Positions 24,504 to 32,858 are shown, counted from the stretch's first letter. The stretch is DNA of 49,317 nt from Collinsella sp. (GCA_019424965.1 JAHYYL010000008.1:20650-69966); one strand, 5' to 3'. The notes: a model not told the origin generated them from the sequence alone. Program-made: numbers and translations.

Positions 24504-25628
24504 ATGGATATCAAGACGATTGGCGTTGAGGAATGGCTCAACGTTTGGGAGAAGAGCGCTACGTGGGACATTGCCCAGTCGACGATCTCGTCGCTGACCA
24601 TGGGCGAGCTTCGCGCGCTCGACGAGCAGGACGGCGCCTCGTTCTACGAGCGCCTGGATCGTGAGAAGATGAACTACGGCTGGATCGAGGGTTCGCCGGA
24701 GTTTAAGGCCGAGGTCGCCAAGCTGTATCGTTGCGAGGTCAATCCCGATCACATTCTGCAGACCAATGGCTGCACGGGCGCCAACCTCAACGCCATCATG
24801 GCCGTTGTCGAGCCCGGCGATCACGTGATTGCCGAGTGGCCTACCTATGCGCCGCTCTATGAGATTCCACGTACGCTCGGTGCCGAGGTCGAGTATTGGG
24901 AGCTTCGCGAGGAGCTCGGATGGAAACCCGATATCGATCAGCTCAAGCGCCTCGTTCGCCCCAACACGAAGCTCATCTGCATCAATAATGCATCGAACCC
25001 CATCGGTACGGTGCTTGATGCCGATACACTCGGCCAGATTGCCGAGATTGCCCGTTCGGTGGGCGCCTATGTGCTTTGCGACGAGGTGTATCTGCCGCTC
25101 GAGAACACTGAGTCCTTTATGTCGATGGCCGACGTGTACGAGAGGGCCATTGTCACCAACTCGGTGTCTAAGACCTATTCGACGCCTGCAGCCCGCGTGG
25201 GCTGGGTCGTTGCGGACGAAGAGGTGTCCAACCGCATCCGCACCTACCGCGACTACACCATGATCTGCGGCGGCGTGTTTAACGACGCTTTGGCGACCTA
25301 CGTGCTCGAGCACAAGGATAAGATTCTCGAGCGCAACCGCAAGATCGTGTTTGGCAACCGCGATATCGCACAGGCTTGGATTGATACGCAGCATCGTGTC
25401 TCCTGGACGGCCCCACAGGGCGTGTCCACCTCGTTTATCCAGCTGGATATTTCCGAGGATGACGAGGAGTTCTGCAAGCGCCTGCTGGCCGAGAGGGGAG
25501 TGCTGTTGGTCCCCGGTAGCCGTTTTGAGCTTCCCTGCGGAGCGCGCCTGGGCTACTGCGCGAGCGAAGATGTTCTTCGCGAGGGCCTGAGGCTTCTGGG
25601 TGAGGCACTGGCCGAGTTCGATTGCTAG
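24504..25628 (+). CDS. PLP-dependent class I/II aminotransferase
   Basis: The 374-residue fold type I enzyme has the PLP lysine at 223 (SVSKTYSTPAARVGW), the ring-pairing Asp at 193 (LCDEVY), NNASNPIG (161-168) and a C-terminal GARLGYC Arg likely to bind the substrate carboxylate. The ATG at 24504 follows TTGGAGCC; a longer frame exists but is not family-like. It sits alone between two almost identical arcA genes, flanked by terminators on both sides. An arginine, citrulline or ornithine-related substrate is plausible from context but is inference. Confidence 0.88.
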   Translation: MDIKTIGVEEWLNVWEKSATWDIAQSTISSLTMGELRALDEQDGASFYERLDREKMNYGWIEGSPEFKAEVAKLYRCEVNPDHILQTNGCTGANLNAIMAVVEPGDHVIAEWPTYAPLYEIPRTLGAEVEYWELREELGWKPDIDQLKRLVRPNTKLICINNASNPIGTVLDADTLGQIAEIARSVGAYVLCDEVYLPLENTESFMSMADVYERAIVTNSVSKTYSTPAARVGWVVADEEVSNRIRTYRDYTMICGGVFNDALATYVLEHKDKILERNRKIVFGNRDIAQAWIDTQHRVSWTAPQGVSTSFIQLDISEDDEEFCKRLLAERGVLLVPGSRFELPCGARLGYCASEDVLREGLRLLGEALAEFDC

Positions 25629-25682
25629 CCCCTTGAGGTTCTCGAAGGCCTAAACCTTACTGGGCCCTAGGTGTACCGAATG

Positions 25683-25720
25683 CAGACCTGCTCCCTTTTG
25701 GGGAGCGGGTCTGTTTGTCT
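25683..25720 (+). terminator. Terminator after the aminotransferase
   Basis: A 13-bp stem CAGACCTGCTCCC / GGGAGCGGGTCTG (25683-25695 with 25701-25713, one G-U) is followed by TTTGTCTTT. Confidence 0.88.
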
Positions 25721-26060
25721 TTGCCGCCGGAAAAGTCAAGTTGTTACAAATGAAGACGCAAGTTAGATCGGGTATTCGACGGGTCTTATACTGAGCTTCC
25801 GGTGAACGGTATCCAGCGTCTGGTAAACGGTAATCTGTTTGCTAAAAATGAATAGGACTCACTTTTTTCTGAATAAAAATCAAAATGGTTGAGACACAGC
25901 GAGAATTGCGAGTTCTATTCATATCGTTGCATGAAATATGCAATTTGAGGGTGGTTTAACAAAGATTAGTTTCAATTGATTTTTCGGTTAAAAAAGCGTT
26001 TAAGCACGTAAATAAACTTTATTAAATCAAAGTGTGCCATGCATGAAGTATATGTGTATG
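25721..26060. other. AT-rich intergenic region upstream of arcA copy 2
   Basis: No gene. It holds the inverted-orientation operator pair at 25805-25831, and an AT-rich stretch (about 25940-26030) partly alignable with the region upstream of the first arcA, for example ATATGCAATT and AGCGTTTA blocks. A 45-codon ORF from about 26043 is not conserved in the other copy. Confidence 0.55.
25805..25831 (-). promoter_or_regulatory. Distal AACGGT operator pair upstream of arcA copy 2
   Basis: AACGGT at 25805-25810 and 25826-25831 is the reverse complement of the proximal motif, again spaced 21 bp. The first lies in GTGAACGGTATC, a 12-mer also found at 22536-22547 upstream of the other copy. Confidence 0.55.
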
Positions 26061-26087
26061 CCGTTCACCCCTCATATAAAACCGTTC
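26061..26087 (+). promoter_or_regulatory. Paired CCGTTC operator upstream of arcA copy 2
   Basis: CCGTTC at 26061-26066 and 26082-26087, 21 bp apart. The proximal one ends 33 bases before TATAAA, exactly as upstream of copy 1, although the bases between the sites differ. Confidence 0.6.
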
Positions 26088-26097
26088 GGGGGCAAGG

Positions 26098-26126
26098 TGG
26101 AAGTATGGACTGATTTTGGATATAAA
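26098..26126 (+). promoter_or_regulatory. Predicted promoter of arcA copy 2
   Basis: TGGAAG (26098-26103), 17-bp spacer, TATAAA (26121-26126). It aligns without gaps to the predicted promoter of copy 1. Confidence 0.55.
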
Positions 26127-26153
26127 TATGTCGTCAGCAATAACGCCTCACAC

Positions 26154-27451
26154 GGAGGGGCGCTAACGAATCGGCCCTGACAGGGGCCCGAAAGAAAGGT
26201 AGGAGGCCATGACGAAAGGTCTGCACGTGCCTTCCGAGATCGGCAAGCTCAGGAAGGTCTGCCTGCACCGTCCCGGCGACGAGCTCCTCAACCTGCCGCC
26301 CGACGAGCTCGAGCGACTCCTGTTCGACGACGTCCCGTTCCTGGAGGTCGCGCAGCAGGAGCACGACACCTTCGCCCAGATCCTGAGGGACCAGGGCGTC
26401 GAGGTGCTCTACCTCGAGAACCTCGTCGCCGAGGTGTTCGACCAGGTCCCCGGCGCCCGCGCCGAGTTCACCGACCAGTACATCGCCGAGGCCGGCATCC
26501 GCGGCCAGCACATGCCGCAGATCGTCCGCGAGAAGCTGGACTCCATCGAGGACAACCTCGAGTTCGTCAAGAAGACCATGGCCGGCATGACCAAGGCCGA
26601 GATCGACATGCCCCTCACGGCGTCCACGACCCTCGACTCCCTGGTCAACTCCGAGTCCGAGTCCGACCTGATCATCGACCCGATGCCCAACCTCTACTTC
26701 ACCCGCGACCCGTTCGCGGTCGTCGGCGAGGGCGTCAACCTCAACCGCATGTACTCGGTCACCCGCAACCGCGAGACCCTGTACGGCAAGTACGTCTTCA
26801 AGTACCACCCCGACTACAAGGACGTCTCCCTGTACTTCCGCCGCGACTGCCAGTTCCACACCGAGGGCGGCGACGTGCTGAACATCAACGAGAAGACCCT
26901 CGCCGTCGGCATCTCCCAGCGCACCCAGGCCGCCGCTATCGACGTCATGGCCCAGAACATCTTCTGGAACTCCGACTCCAAGGTCGAGCGCATCCTGGCC
27001 TTCGACATCCCCGTCTCGCGCGCCTTCATGCACCTCGACACGGTCTTCACCCAGATCGACGTCGATAAGTTCACGATCCACCCCGCCATCATGGGCACCC
27101 TGCGCGTCTACGAGCTGACCGCCGGCAAGAACCCGGGCGACGTGAACATCCGCCTGATCGAGGACACCCTCGAGCACGTCCTGGAGGACGCCACCGGCGT
27201 CGACCAGGTCAAGCTGATCCCCTGCGGCGGCGGCGACCCGATCGCGGCCTCCCGCGAGCAGTGGAACGACGGCTCCAACACCCTGTGCGTCGAGCCCGGC
27301 AAGATCTGCGTCTACGCGCGCAACACCGTCACCAACGACGTGCTGTACAAGGAGGGCCTGGACCTTCTCGTCGTGCCCTCCGCCGAGCTCTCCCGCGGCC
27401 GCGGCGGCCCGCGCTGCATGAGCATGCCCTTCTGGCGCGAGGACCTCTAAG
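26154..27451 (+). repeat. Direct repeat copy B (arcA coding region and leader)
   Basis: Second copy of the 1,298-base direct repeat; partner at 22949-24246. Sequence diverges abruptly on both sides. Confidence 0.85.
26209..27450 (+). CDS. arcA: Arginine deiminase, copy 2
   Basis: Encodes the same 413 residues as the first copy, including nucleophile Cys 403; only one synonymous base differs (CGT to CGC, third codon from the Leu end). Unlike copy 1 it leads directly into the ornithine carbamoyltransferase and transporter genes, so this copy is the one organised as an arc operon. Separate promoters with the same operator plan suggest both are expressed. Confidence 0.97.
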   Translation: MTKGLHVPSEIGKLRKVCLHRPGDELLNLPPDELERLLFDDVPFLEVAQQEHDTFAQILRDQGVEVLYLENLVAEVFDQVPGARAEFTDQYIAEAGIRGQHMPQIVREKLDSIEDNLEFVKKTMAGMTKAEIDMPLTASTTLDSLVNSESESDLIIDPMPNLYFTRDPFAVVGEGVNLNRMYSVTRNRETLYGKYVFKYHPDYKDVSLYFRRDCQFHTEGGDVLNINEKTLAVGISQRTQAAAIDVMAQNIFWNSDSKVERILAFDIPVSRAFMHLDTVFTQIDVDKFTIHPAIMGTLRVYELTAGKNPGDVNIRLIEDTLEHVLEDATGVDQVKLIPCGGGDPIAASREQWNDGSNTLCVEPGKICVYARNTVTNDVLYKEGLDLLVVPSAELSRGRGGPRCMSMPFWREDL

Positions 27452-27555
27452 TCTTTCCGTTTCCGGTGCGGTCCCCCTACAACCGCACCGGTGTCGCCCG
27501 TCAAACGGGCGACACTAATACTTACGTAATTCATTTCTTCGAAAGGAATCGAACC

Positions 27556-28551
27556 ATGGGTGTTAACCTCTCCGGCCGTAGCTTCCTCAAGCTCCTCGAC
27601 CTCACCACCGAGGAGATTGAGTACCTGCTCAAGCTCTCCAAGAACTTCAAGGACATGAAGCGCGCTGGCGTTCCGCACCGCTATCTCGAGGGCAAGAACA
27701 TCGTTCTGCTCTTCCAGAAGACCTCCACTCGCACCCGCTGCGCCTTCGAGGTCGGCGGCATGGATCTGGGCATGGGCGTCACCTACCTCGATCCGGGTTC
27801 GTCGCAGATGGGCAAGAAGGAGTCCATCGAGGACACCGCTCGCGTTCTCGGCCGCATGTATGACGGCATCGAGTTCCGCGGCTTTGCCCAGGACGACGTC
27901 GAGGAGCTCGCTGCCAAGTCCGGCGTGCCCGTGTGGAACGGCCTGACCACTGAGTGGCACCCCACCCAGATGCTTGCCGACATCCTGACCGTCCAGGAGA
28001 ACTTCAACTACGACATCAAGGGCAAGACCCTCGTCTTCATGGGTGACTGCAAGAACAATGTTGCTCGCTCCCTCATGGTTGTCTGCTCCAAGCTCGGCAT
28101 GAATTTCGTGGCCTGCGGCCCCGAGGAGTGCATGCCCGCTGACGACGTCATCGAGGCCTGCAAGCCCATCGCCGAGGCTAACGGCTGCACCATCAAGCTG
28201 ACCACCGACGTCAAGGACGGCGTCACCGGTGCCGACGTTATCTACACTGACGTGTGGGTCTCCATGGGCGAGCCCGACGAGGTTTGGGCCGAGCGCATCG
28301 CTCAGCTCACCCCGTATCGTGTCACCTCCGAGGTCATGGCTATGGCTAACCCGGGTGCCATCTTCCTGCACTGCCTGCCCAGCTTCCACGACACCAACAC
28401 CACCATTGGCGCCGAGAAGTGCGAGCAGTTCGGCATCACCGAGCAGGAGGTCACCGACGAGGTCTTCGAAAGCCCCGCTTCCAAGGTCTTCGACGAGGCC
28501 GAGAACCGCATGCACACCATTAAGGCTGTCATGTACGCCACGCTCAAGTAA
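27556..28551 (+). CDS. arcB: Ornithine carbamoyltransferase, catabolic (arcB/argF)
   Basis: In the deiminase pathway this enzyme phosphorolyses citrulline to ornithine and carbamoyl phosphate. The 331-residue protein has the carbamoyl-phosphate site STRTR (57-61), the substrate loop FLHCLPSFHD near residue 270 and GVTYLDPGSSQMGKKES. I start at 27556, where ATG follows GAAAGGAATC; an in-frame start 90 bases upstream is not family-like. The catabolic role is inferred from its place after arcA, since sequence alone does not separate ArcB from ArgF. It is 105 bases after arcA. Confidence 0.93.
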   Translation: MGVNLSGRSFLKLLDLTTEEIEYLLKLSKNFKDMKRAGVPHRYLEGKNIVLLFQKTSTRTRCAFEVGGMDLGMGVTYLDPGSSQMGKKESIEDTARVLGRMYDGIEFRGFAQDDVEELAAKSGVPVWNGLTTEWHPTQMLADILTVQENFNYDIKGKTLVFMGDCKNNVARSLMVVCSKLGMNFVACGPEECMPADDVIEACKPIAEANGCTIKLTTDVKDGVTGADVIYTDVWVSMGEPDEVWAERIAQLTPYRVTSEVMAMANPGAIFLHCLPSFHDTNTTIGAEKCEQFGITEQEVTDEVFESPASKVFDEAENRMHTIKAVMYATLK

Positions 28552-28567
28552 GAGCATCTAGCATCTT

Positions 28568-28605
28568 GCTCGGGGTGTATTACTGCACACCCCGAGCGGT
28601 TTTAT
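28568..28605 (+). terminator. Hairpin between arcB and the transporter gene
   Basis: An 11-bp stem GCTCGGGGTGT / ACACCCCGAGC (28568-28578 with 28587-28597) is followed by GGTTTTATCT. It may reduce read-through into the transporter gene. Confidence 0.75.
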
Positions 28606-28698
28606 CTGGTAAAAATCTCGCATCTAGCGGCAGGCACGGCACGGAAGAGCCGCTTCGGGCGAGATCAGTAAATGATTTATGAAGGGGGGATGAGAACT

Positions 28699-30177
28699 AT
28701 GACTGAGACCGCTAAGAAAAAGCGCGGTATGCCTTCATCGTTCACCATTCTTCTTGCTCTGCTGGCAATTGTTGCAGTGATTACCGTTATCGTCTCCGGC
28801 ACGTCCGGCGGCGAGGTTACTGCCGCCCGTCTGAGCGATTTCTGCACCGCCCCGATTAAGGGCTTCGCTGACGCTCTGCCCGTCTGCCTCTTCGTTATGA
28901 TCCTGGGCGGCTTCCTCGGCATGATGACCGAGACCGGCGCCCTGGACAACGGCATTGCCGTTCTGGTGCAGAAGCTTAAGGGCAACGAGATCATGCTCAT
29001 TCCCGTGCTGATGCTCATCTTCTCCCTCGGTGGTACCACCTATGGTATGTGCGAGGAGACCGTTCCCTTCTACGCCCTGCTTGCCGCTACCATGATGGCC
29101 GCTGGCTTCGACCCGATGGTCGGTGCCGCCACCGTCCTGCTCGGCGCTGGCTGCGGCTGCCTGGGCTCCACGGTTAACCCGTTTGCCGTCGGCGCTGCCG
29201 TCGACGCTCTGACCGGCGTTGGCATTGAGGTCAACCAGTCCATCATCATCGGCCTCGGTGCCGTCCTGTGGATTGTTACCACTGCCATGTCCATCTTCTT
29301 CGTCATGAGCTATGCCAAGAAGGTCAAGGCTGACAAGGGTTCCACCATCCTGTCGATGCAGGAGCTCAAGGACGCCGAAGAGGCTCACGGCAAGGCTGCT
29401 TCCGAGGTTCACAATGAGGTCAAGCTCACCGGTCGCCAGAAGGGTGTTCTGATCGCCTTCGCCTTCACCTTCGTCGTCATGATCGTTGGCTTCATCCCGC
29501 TGGCCGACCTCAACGAGGGCGTCGCCAACTTCTTTGACGCTGGCGCTGTCTACGATGCCGACGGTAACGCCGTCGTCCAGGGCTGGTCTGCCCTGATCAC
29601 CGGCCTGCCCATTGGCCAGTGGTACTTCGACGAGGCTTCCACCTGGTTCTTCCTCATGGCTATCCTGATCGGTATCATCGGTGGCCTGTCCGAGAAGCAG
29701 ATCGTCAACACCTTCATCACCGGCGCTGCCGACATGATGTCCGTTGTCCTCGTCATCGCTCTCGCCCGTGGTATCTCCGTTCTCATGGCTAACACCGGCC
29801 TCGACGTCTACGTCCTCGACGCTGCCGCCAATGCCCTGGCTGGCCTGTCCGGCGTGATCTTCGCTCCCATGAGCTTCCTGGTCTACTTCGGCCTGTCCTT
29901 CCTGATCCCCTCGACCTCCGGTATGGCCACCGTCTCCATGCCCATCATGGGACCGCTGGCTGTTAAGCTCGGCTTCTCGCCCGAGGTCATGGTCATGATC
30001 TTCTCCGCCGCCATCGGTGTCGTGAACCTGTTCACCCCGACCTCCGGCGCCATCATGGGCGGTCTCGCCCTGGCCAAGATCGAGTGGACGACCTGGCTCA
30101 AGTTTGCCCTTAAGCTCATCGTCGCGCTCTCCGTCGTCTGCGCCATCATCCTGACCGTCGCCTGCGTGTTGATCTAA
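28699..30177 (+). CDS. YfcC-family transporter, probable arginine/ornithine exchanger
   Basis: The 492-residue integral membrane protein has about 12 hydrophobic segments and YfcC/DcuC-superfamily traits: a basic N-terminus (KKKRGMPSSFTILLALLAI), the GGTTYGMCEETVPFYALL loop, LGAGCGCLGSTVNPF and LIPSTSGMATVSMPIMGPLA near the second re-entrant loop. YfcC-type proteins serve as arginine/ornithine antiporters (ArcD2-like) in some arc operons, and the position after arcB supports this; the substrate is inference. ATG 28699 lies nine bases after GGGGGG; the ATG at 28690 is too close to the site. Confidence 0.87.
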   Translation: MTETAKKKRGMPSSFTILLALLAIVAVITVIVSGTSGGEVTAARLSDFCTAPIKGFADALPVCLFVMILGGFLGMMTETGALDNGIAVLVQKLKGNEIMLIPVLMLIFSLGGTTYGMCEETVPFYALLAATMMAAGFDPMVGAATVLLGAGCGCLGSTVNPFAVGAAVDALTGVGIEVNQSIIIGLGAVLWIVTTAMSIFFVMSYAKKVKADKGSTILSMQELKDAEEAHGKAASEVHNEVKLTGRQKGVLIAFAFTFVVMIVGFIPLADLNEGVANFFDAGAVYDADGNAVVQGWSALITGLPIGQWYFDEASTWFFLMAILIGIIGGLSEKQIVNTFITGAADMMSVVLVIALARGISVLMANTGLDVYVLDAAANALAGLSGVIFAPMSFLVYFGLSFLIPSTSGMATVSMPIMGPLAVKLGFSPEVMVMIFSAAIGVVNLFTPTSGAIMGGLALAKIEWTTWLKFALKLIVALSVVCAIILTVACVLI

Positions 30178-30279
30178 GTACCCAACGGGTACCCCACGGA
30201 AACCTTGACGATCCTGTAAAGGATCACCTGGTCATCGTCTGTCCGGTGGGGTCAACCCACCGGTAGACTCCTACCTTTA

Positions 30280-30318
30280 GCCCCCTTCCGTTCCGTGCGC
30301 GGGAGGGGGCGCTTTTTT
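30280..30318 (+). terminator. Terminator of the arc operon
   Basis: GCCCCCTTCC (30280-30289) pairs with GGGAGGGGGC (30301-30310), one G-U, followed by GCTTTTTT. Confidence 0.9.
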
Positions 30319-30457
30319 GTTCCGCGGTTTTACCAAACCGCGGAACCGGTCGACGCTGCAAACCCGCCAGAGCGGCAATCTGACGTTCAATCGTCGGGCA
30401 TGGCCAAAAGGCCTATGCCCTCCTCTTTCACGTCACCTTGCTCGCTCTGACGGGCTT
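30319..30457. repeat. Structured intergenic repeat, copy 2
   Basis: Same plan as 4083-4222: a 12-bp hairpin GTTCCGCGGTTT-TACC-AAACCGCGGAAC (30319-30346), CGACGCTGCAAA, outer arms 30361-30378 with 30438-30457 (one mismatch and small bulges), the conserved TGACGT/ACGTCA pair (30381-30386 with 30430-30435), and an inner 10-bp hairpin (30396-30405 with 30410-30420). Stem sequences differ from copy 1 but stay paired. It starts at the last T of the arc terminator. Confidence 0.8.
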
Positions 30458-30582
30458 TCGCTGACTTATGCTCCACCTGCGACGTTCCCCTTGTTGGTGC
30501 AGGGGGAAGCTTGCTCGCTCTGGTGCCCGTTCGCTGGCTTCAGCTCTGCCTGCGACGTTTTCATTGTTGGTGCTGAGTGACT
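30437..30582. repeat. Two imperfect 73-bp tandem units
   Basis: CTTGCTCGCTCTG begins both units (30437 and 30510), TTCGCTG recurs at the same offset, and CTGCGACGTT...TTGTTGGTGC recurs 73 bases apart without a gap. The first unit includes the 3' arm of structured repeat copy 2, so the tail of the element appears duplicated and diverged. Confidence 0.7.
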
Positions 30583-30731
30583 TGTTCCCCGTTCCAAACG
30601 AGCTGCCCCGGGTCCCCGGTGGTTGTGGTGAGCGTGTTTGGTTGGTGCCTGTTGATGGTCTGGGTATCGGGGAGGGCGGGCTCCGTTATAATCGCCTAGG
30701 ACATTAAATGGAAACGGGACGGGAGCCACAC

Positions 30732-32213
30732 ATGCGCCAGGGTTTCGACAATGCGAAGTACATCGAGCTGCAGGCTGCTCACATTAAGGAGCGCATCTCG
30801 CAGTTTGGTGGCAAGCTCTATTTGGAGTTTGGCGGCAAGCTGTTTGACGACTATCATGCGAGTCGCGTGCTGCCGGGTTTTGAGCCGGACAGCAAGTTCC
30901 GCATGCTCAAGAGCATTGCCGACGACGTCGAGGTCATCATCGCAATCAATGCAAACCATATCGAGAAGAACAAGGCCCGTGGCGACCTGGGCATTACCTA
31001 TGACGAGGACGTCTTGCGCCTGGTCGACCTGTTCCGCGGCAACGGTTTTGCTGTCGCGGCCGTGGTTATCACGCAGTATGCCGGTCAGCCCGCTGCCGAC
31101 GTCTTCCGCAATCGTCTGAATGCACTCGGCATTCCCGCCAAGCTGCACTATCCCATTGAGGGCTATCCGCACGACGTCGATCTGATCGTTTCTGACGAAG
31201 GCTACGGCAAGAACGAGTTCGTCGAGACTACGCGTCCGCTCGTTGTCGTGACGGCGCCCGGCCCTGGCTCGGGCAAGCTCGCCACCTGCCTCTCACAGCT
31301 GTATCACGAGCATAAGCACGGCACCGCCGCCGGTTATGCCAAGTTTGAGACCTTCCCGGTCTGGAATCTTCCCCTGACGCATCCGGTCAATATTGCCTAC
31401 GAGGCCGCCACGGCGGACCTCGACGATGCCAACATCATCGATTCCTTTCACCTTGAGGCCTACAACAAGACCACGGTCAACTACAACCGCGACGTCGAGG
31501 CCTTCCCGGTGGTCCGTGCCCTGATGGAAAAGATCCTAGGCAAGAGCCCCTACCAGAGTCCCACGGACATGGGCGTCAATATGGTCGGCTTTGCCATCAC
31601 CGATGACGATGCCTGCCGCGACGCTTCCAAGATGGAGATCGTCCGCCGCTACTTTACCGCGGTCGAAAATGTGCGCCGTACCGGCGTGGGCGATGAGCAA
31701 GTCGACCGTCTCAAGATTATTATGAAGAAGGCCGGCATCGATAAGAACTACTCACCGGCGCGCTCGGCGGCCTTAACCAGGGAGCAACTGACGGGTGGTC
31801 CCGTGGGCGCCATGGTCATGCCGGACGGTTCCGTGGTGACCGGTAAGACCTCCACGCGCCTGGGCGCCGCAAGTTCGCTCATTATGAACGCTCTCAAGCA
31901 TGTTTCGGGCGTCGACCTTGAGCTTGAAGTCAGCAGCGACGAGGCGATCGAGCCCATCAGCAAGCTCAAGACGCATTTCCTGGGCAGCAAAAACCCGCGC
32001 CTTCACACCGACGAGACGCTTATGGCGCTGTCGATCACCTCGGCTACGAGCGAGACGGCCGCTCGTGTCCTTTCGGGCCTGGAGCAGCTGCGCGGTTGCG
32101 ATGCCTTCTTTAGCGTGATTATCTCGCCGACGGACGAGACGGTGTTGCGTAAACTGGGCATCAACGTGTGCTGCGAGCCCAAGTTTGAGCGTCGTGGTTT
32201 CTTCCATCGCTAA
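30732..32213 (+). CDS. DUF1846 domain protein
   Basis: The 493-residue protein matches DUF1846 from its start (RQGFDNAKYIELQAAHIKERI, then LYLEFGGKLFDDYHASRVLPGF) through APGPGSGKLATCLSQLYHEHKHG, which resembles a nucleotide-binding loop, to the C-terminal half (PVGAMVMPDGSVVTGKTS). The family is widespread in Gram-positive anaerobes; no biochemical role is established that I can name. The ATG at 30732 follows GACGGGAG. It is flanked by repeats upstream and a terminator downstream and appears to be transcribed alone. Confidence 0.9.
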   Translation: MRQGFDNAKYIELQAAHIKERISQFGGKLYLEFGGKLFDDYHASRVLPGFEPDSKFRMLKSIADDVEVIIAINANHIEKNKARGDLGITYDEDVLRLVDLFRGNGFAVAAVVITQYAGQPAADVFRNRLNALGIPAKLHYPIEGYPHDVDLIVSDEGYGKNEFVETTRPLVVVTAPGPGSGKLATCLSQLYHEHKHGTAAGYAKFETFPVWNLPLTHPVNIAYEAATADLDDANIIDSFHLEAYNKTTVNYNRDVEAFPVVRALMEKILGKSPYQSPTDMGVNMVGFAITDDDACRDASKMEIVRRYFTAVENVRRTGVGDEQVDRLKIIMKKAGIDKNYSPARSAALTREQLTGGPVGAMVMPDGSVVTGKTSTRLGAASSLIMNALKHVSGVDLELEVSSDEAIEPISKLKTHFLGSKNPRLHTDETLMALSITSATSETAARVLSGLEQLRGCDAFFSVIISPTDETVLRKLGINVCCEPKFERRGFFHR

Positions 32214-32247
32214 GTTTGAAGTACCGCGGTAATTGCATCGCCTTTTG

Positions 32248-32282
32248 GCCGTATCGGGTTAGCGCCCGGTACGGCTTTTTGA
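32248..32282 (+). terminator. Terminator after the DUF1846 gene
   Basis: GCCGTATCGGG (32248-32258) pairs with CCCGGTACGGC (32265-32275), one G-U, then TTTTTG. Confidence 0.88.
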
Positions 32283-32469
32283 TCAATAAAGCGTCTATTT
32301 CGGCGAAAAATAGCCGTTTACCTGCCTAAAAACAATTTGGGCGGTATACAATAATCGTAACTGTTTCATCCTTAGCGGGATGCCGCATGATGGATATTAC
32401 CTGCCATCGTGAGGTGTGTCGGTCGTGCACGGCGCGCTGGATGCTCGTGCTCGGTTAGAGGAGGCTGCC

Positions 32470-32805
32470 ATGGCGGGCAAGGGTCGTGCGAGTGTCAACG
32501 ATATGAAGCGTGTCGAAGTGCTGGTGTTGATGGAGATTGCCCAGCAATCCGAAAGTGGCGGGACATATGGCTTCTCGCGCAAAACGCTTGCGGAGCACGT
32601 TGGGGTGTCTCCGTATCGAGCCCGCGCCGCAATTGAGCGCTTGGATTCTGACGGTTTGATCGAGGTCGTTTCGCGTTATAGCGAGGATGGCGGCCAGCTT
32701 GCAAATGGTATTTGCCTTACCGAGCGTGGCGGGTGGTATCTGAAAGGCATCCGCGCGGGTATGCTCGTTCGGGATATGCTCAGGGACGAGCTTGCCGATC
32801 GGTAG
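32470..32805 (+). CDS. Small winged-helix DNA-binding protein
   Basis: The 111-residue protein looks like a stand-alone winged helix: GTYGFSRKTLAEHVGVSPYRARAAIERLDSDGLIEVV (about residues 31-67, recognition helix near 46-58) followed by a wing (SEDGGQLANGICLTERG). This resembles MarR/GntR-like or Rrf2-size regulators without an effector domain. ATG 32470 is 5-6 bases after AGAGGAGG; a longer GTG start at 32416 is less likely. It is transcribed towards pyrG but separated by a terminator. Target unknown. Confidence 0.72.
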   Translation: MAGKGRASVNDMKRVEVLVLMEIAQQSESGGTYGFSRKTLAEHVGVSPYRARAAIERLDSDGLIEVVSRYSEDGGQLANGICLTERGGWYLKGIRAGMLVRDMLRDELADR

Positions 32806-32829
32806 CGATCTGCCGCCTAAGTTGTTGCT

Positions 32830-32858
32830 ACGCCGCTCGGGTCCCGGGCGGCGTTTTG
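32830..32858 (+). terminator. Terminator after the winged-helix gene
   Basis: ACGCCGCTCGG and CGGGCGGCGT arms are followed by TTTTG. Confidence 0.75.

Larger units (their letters stand above)
30178..30731. other. Intergenic region with terminator and repeats
   Basis: The 554 bases contain, in order, two small hairpins (one is CCGGTGGG-GTCAA-CCCACCGG at 30243-30263), the terminator at 30280-30318, structured repeat copy 2 (30319-30457), and two imperfect 73-bp tandem units (30437-30582). The remainder up to the DUF1846 ATG presumably holds its promoter; I see no clear one. Confidence 0.65.

Noticed and set aside
26043..26177. 45-codon ORF overlapping the arcA copy 2 promoter
   Set aside because: The homologous region upstream of copy 1 has a stop in the aligned frame, and the ORF covers the predicted operator and promoter.
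26134..28557. Minus-strand open frame of 807 codons across arcA copy 2 and arcB
   Set aside because: It mirrors two real genes; the extreme codon bias of those genes removes stops in the antisense frame. The same frame appears opposite arcA copy 1.
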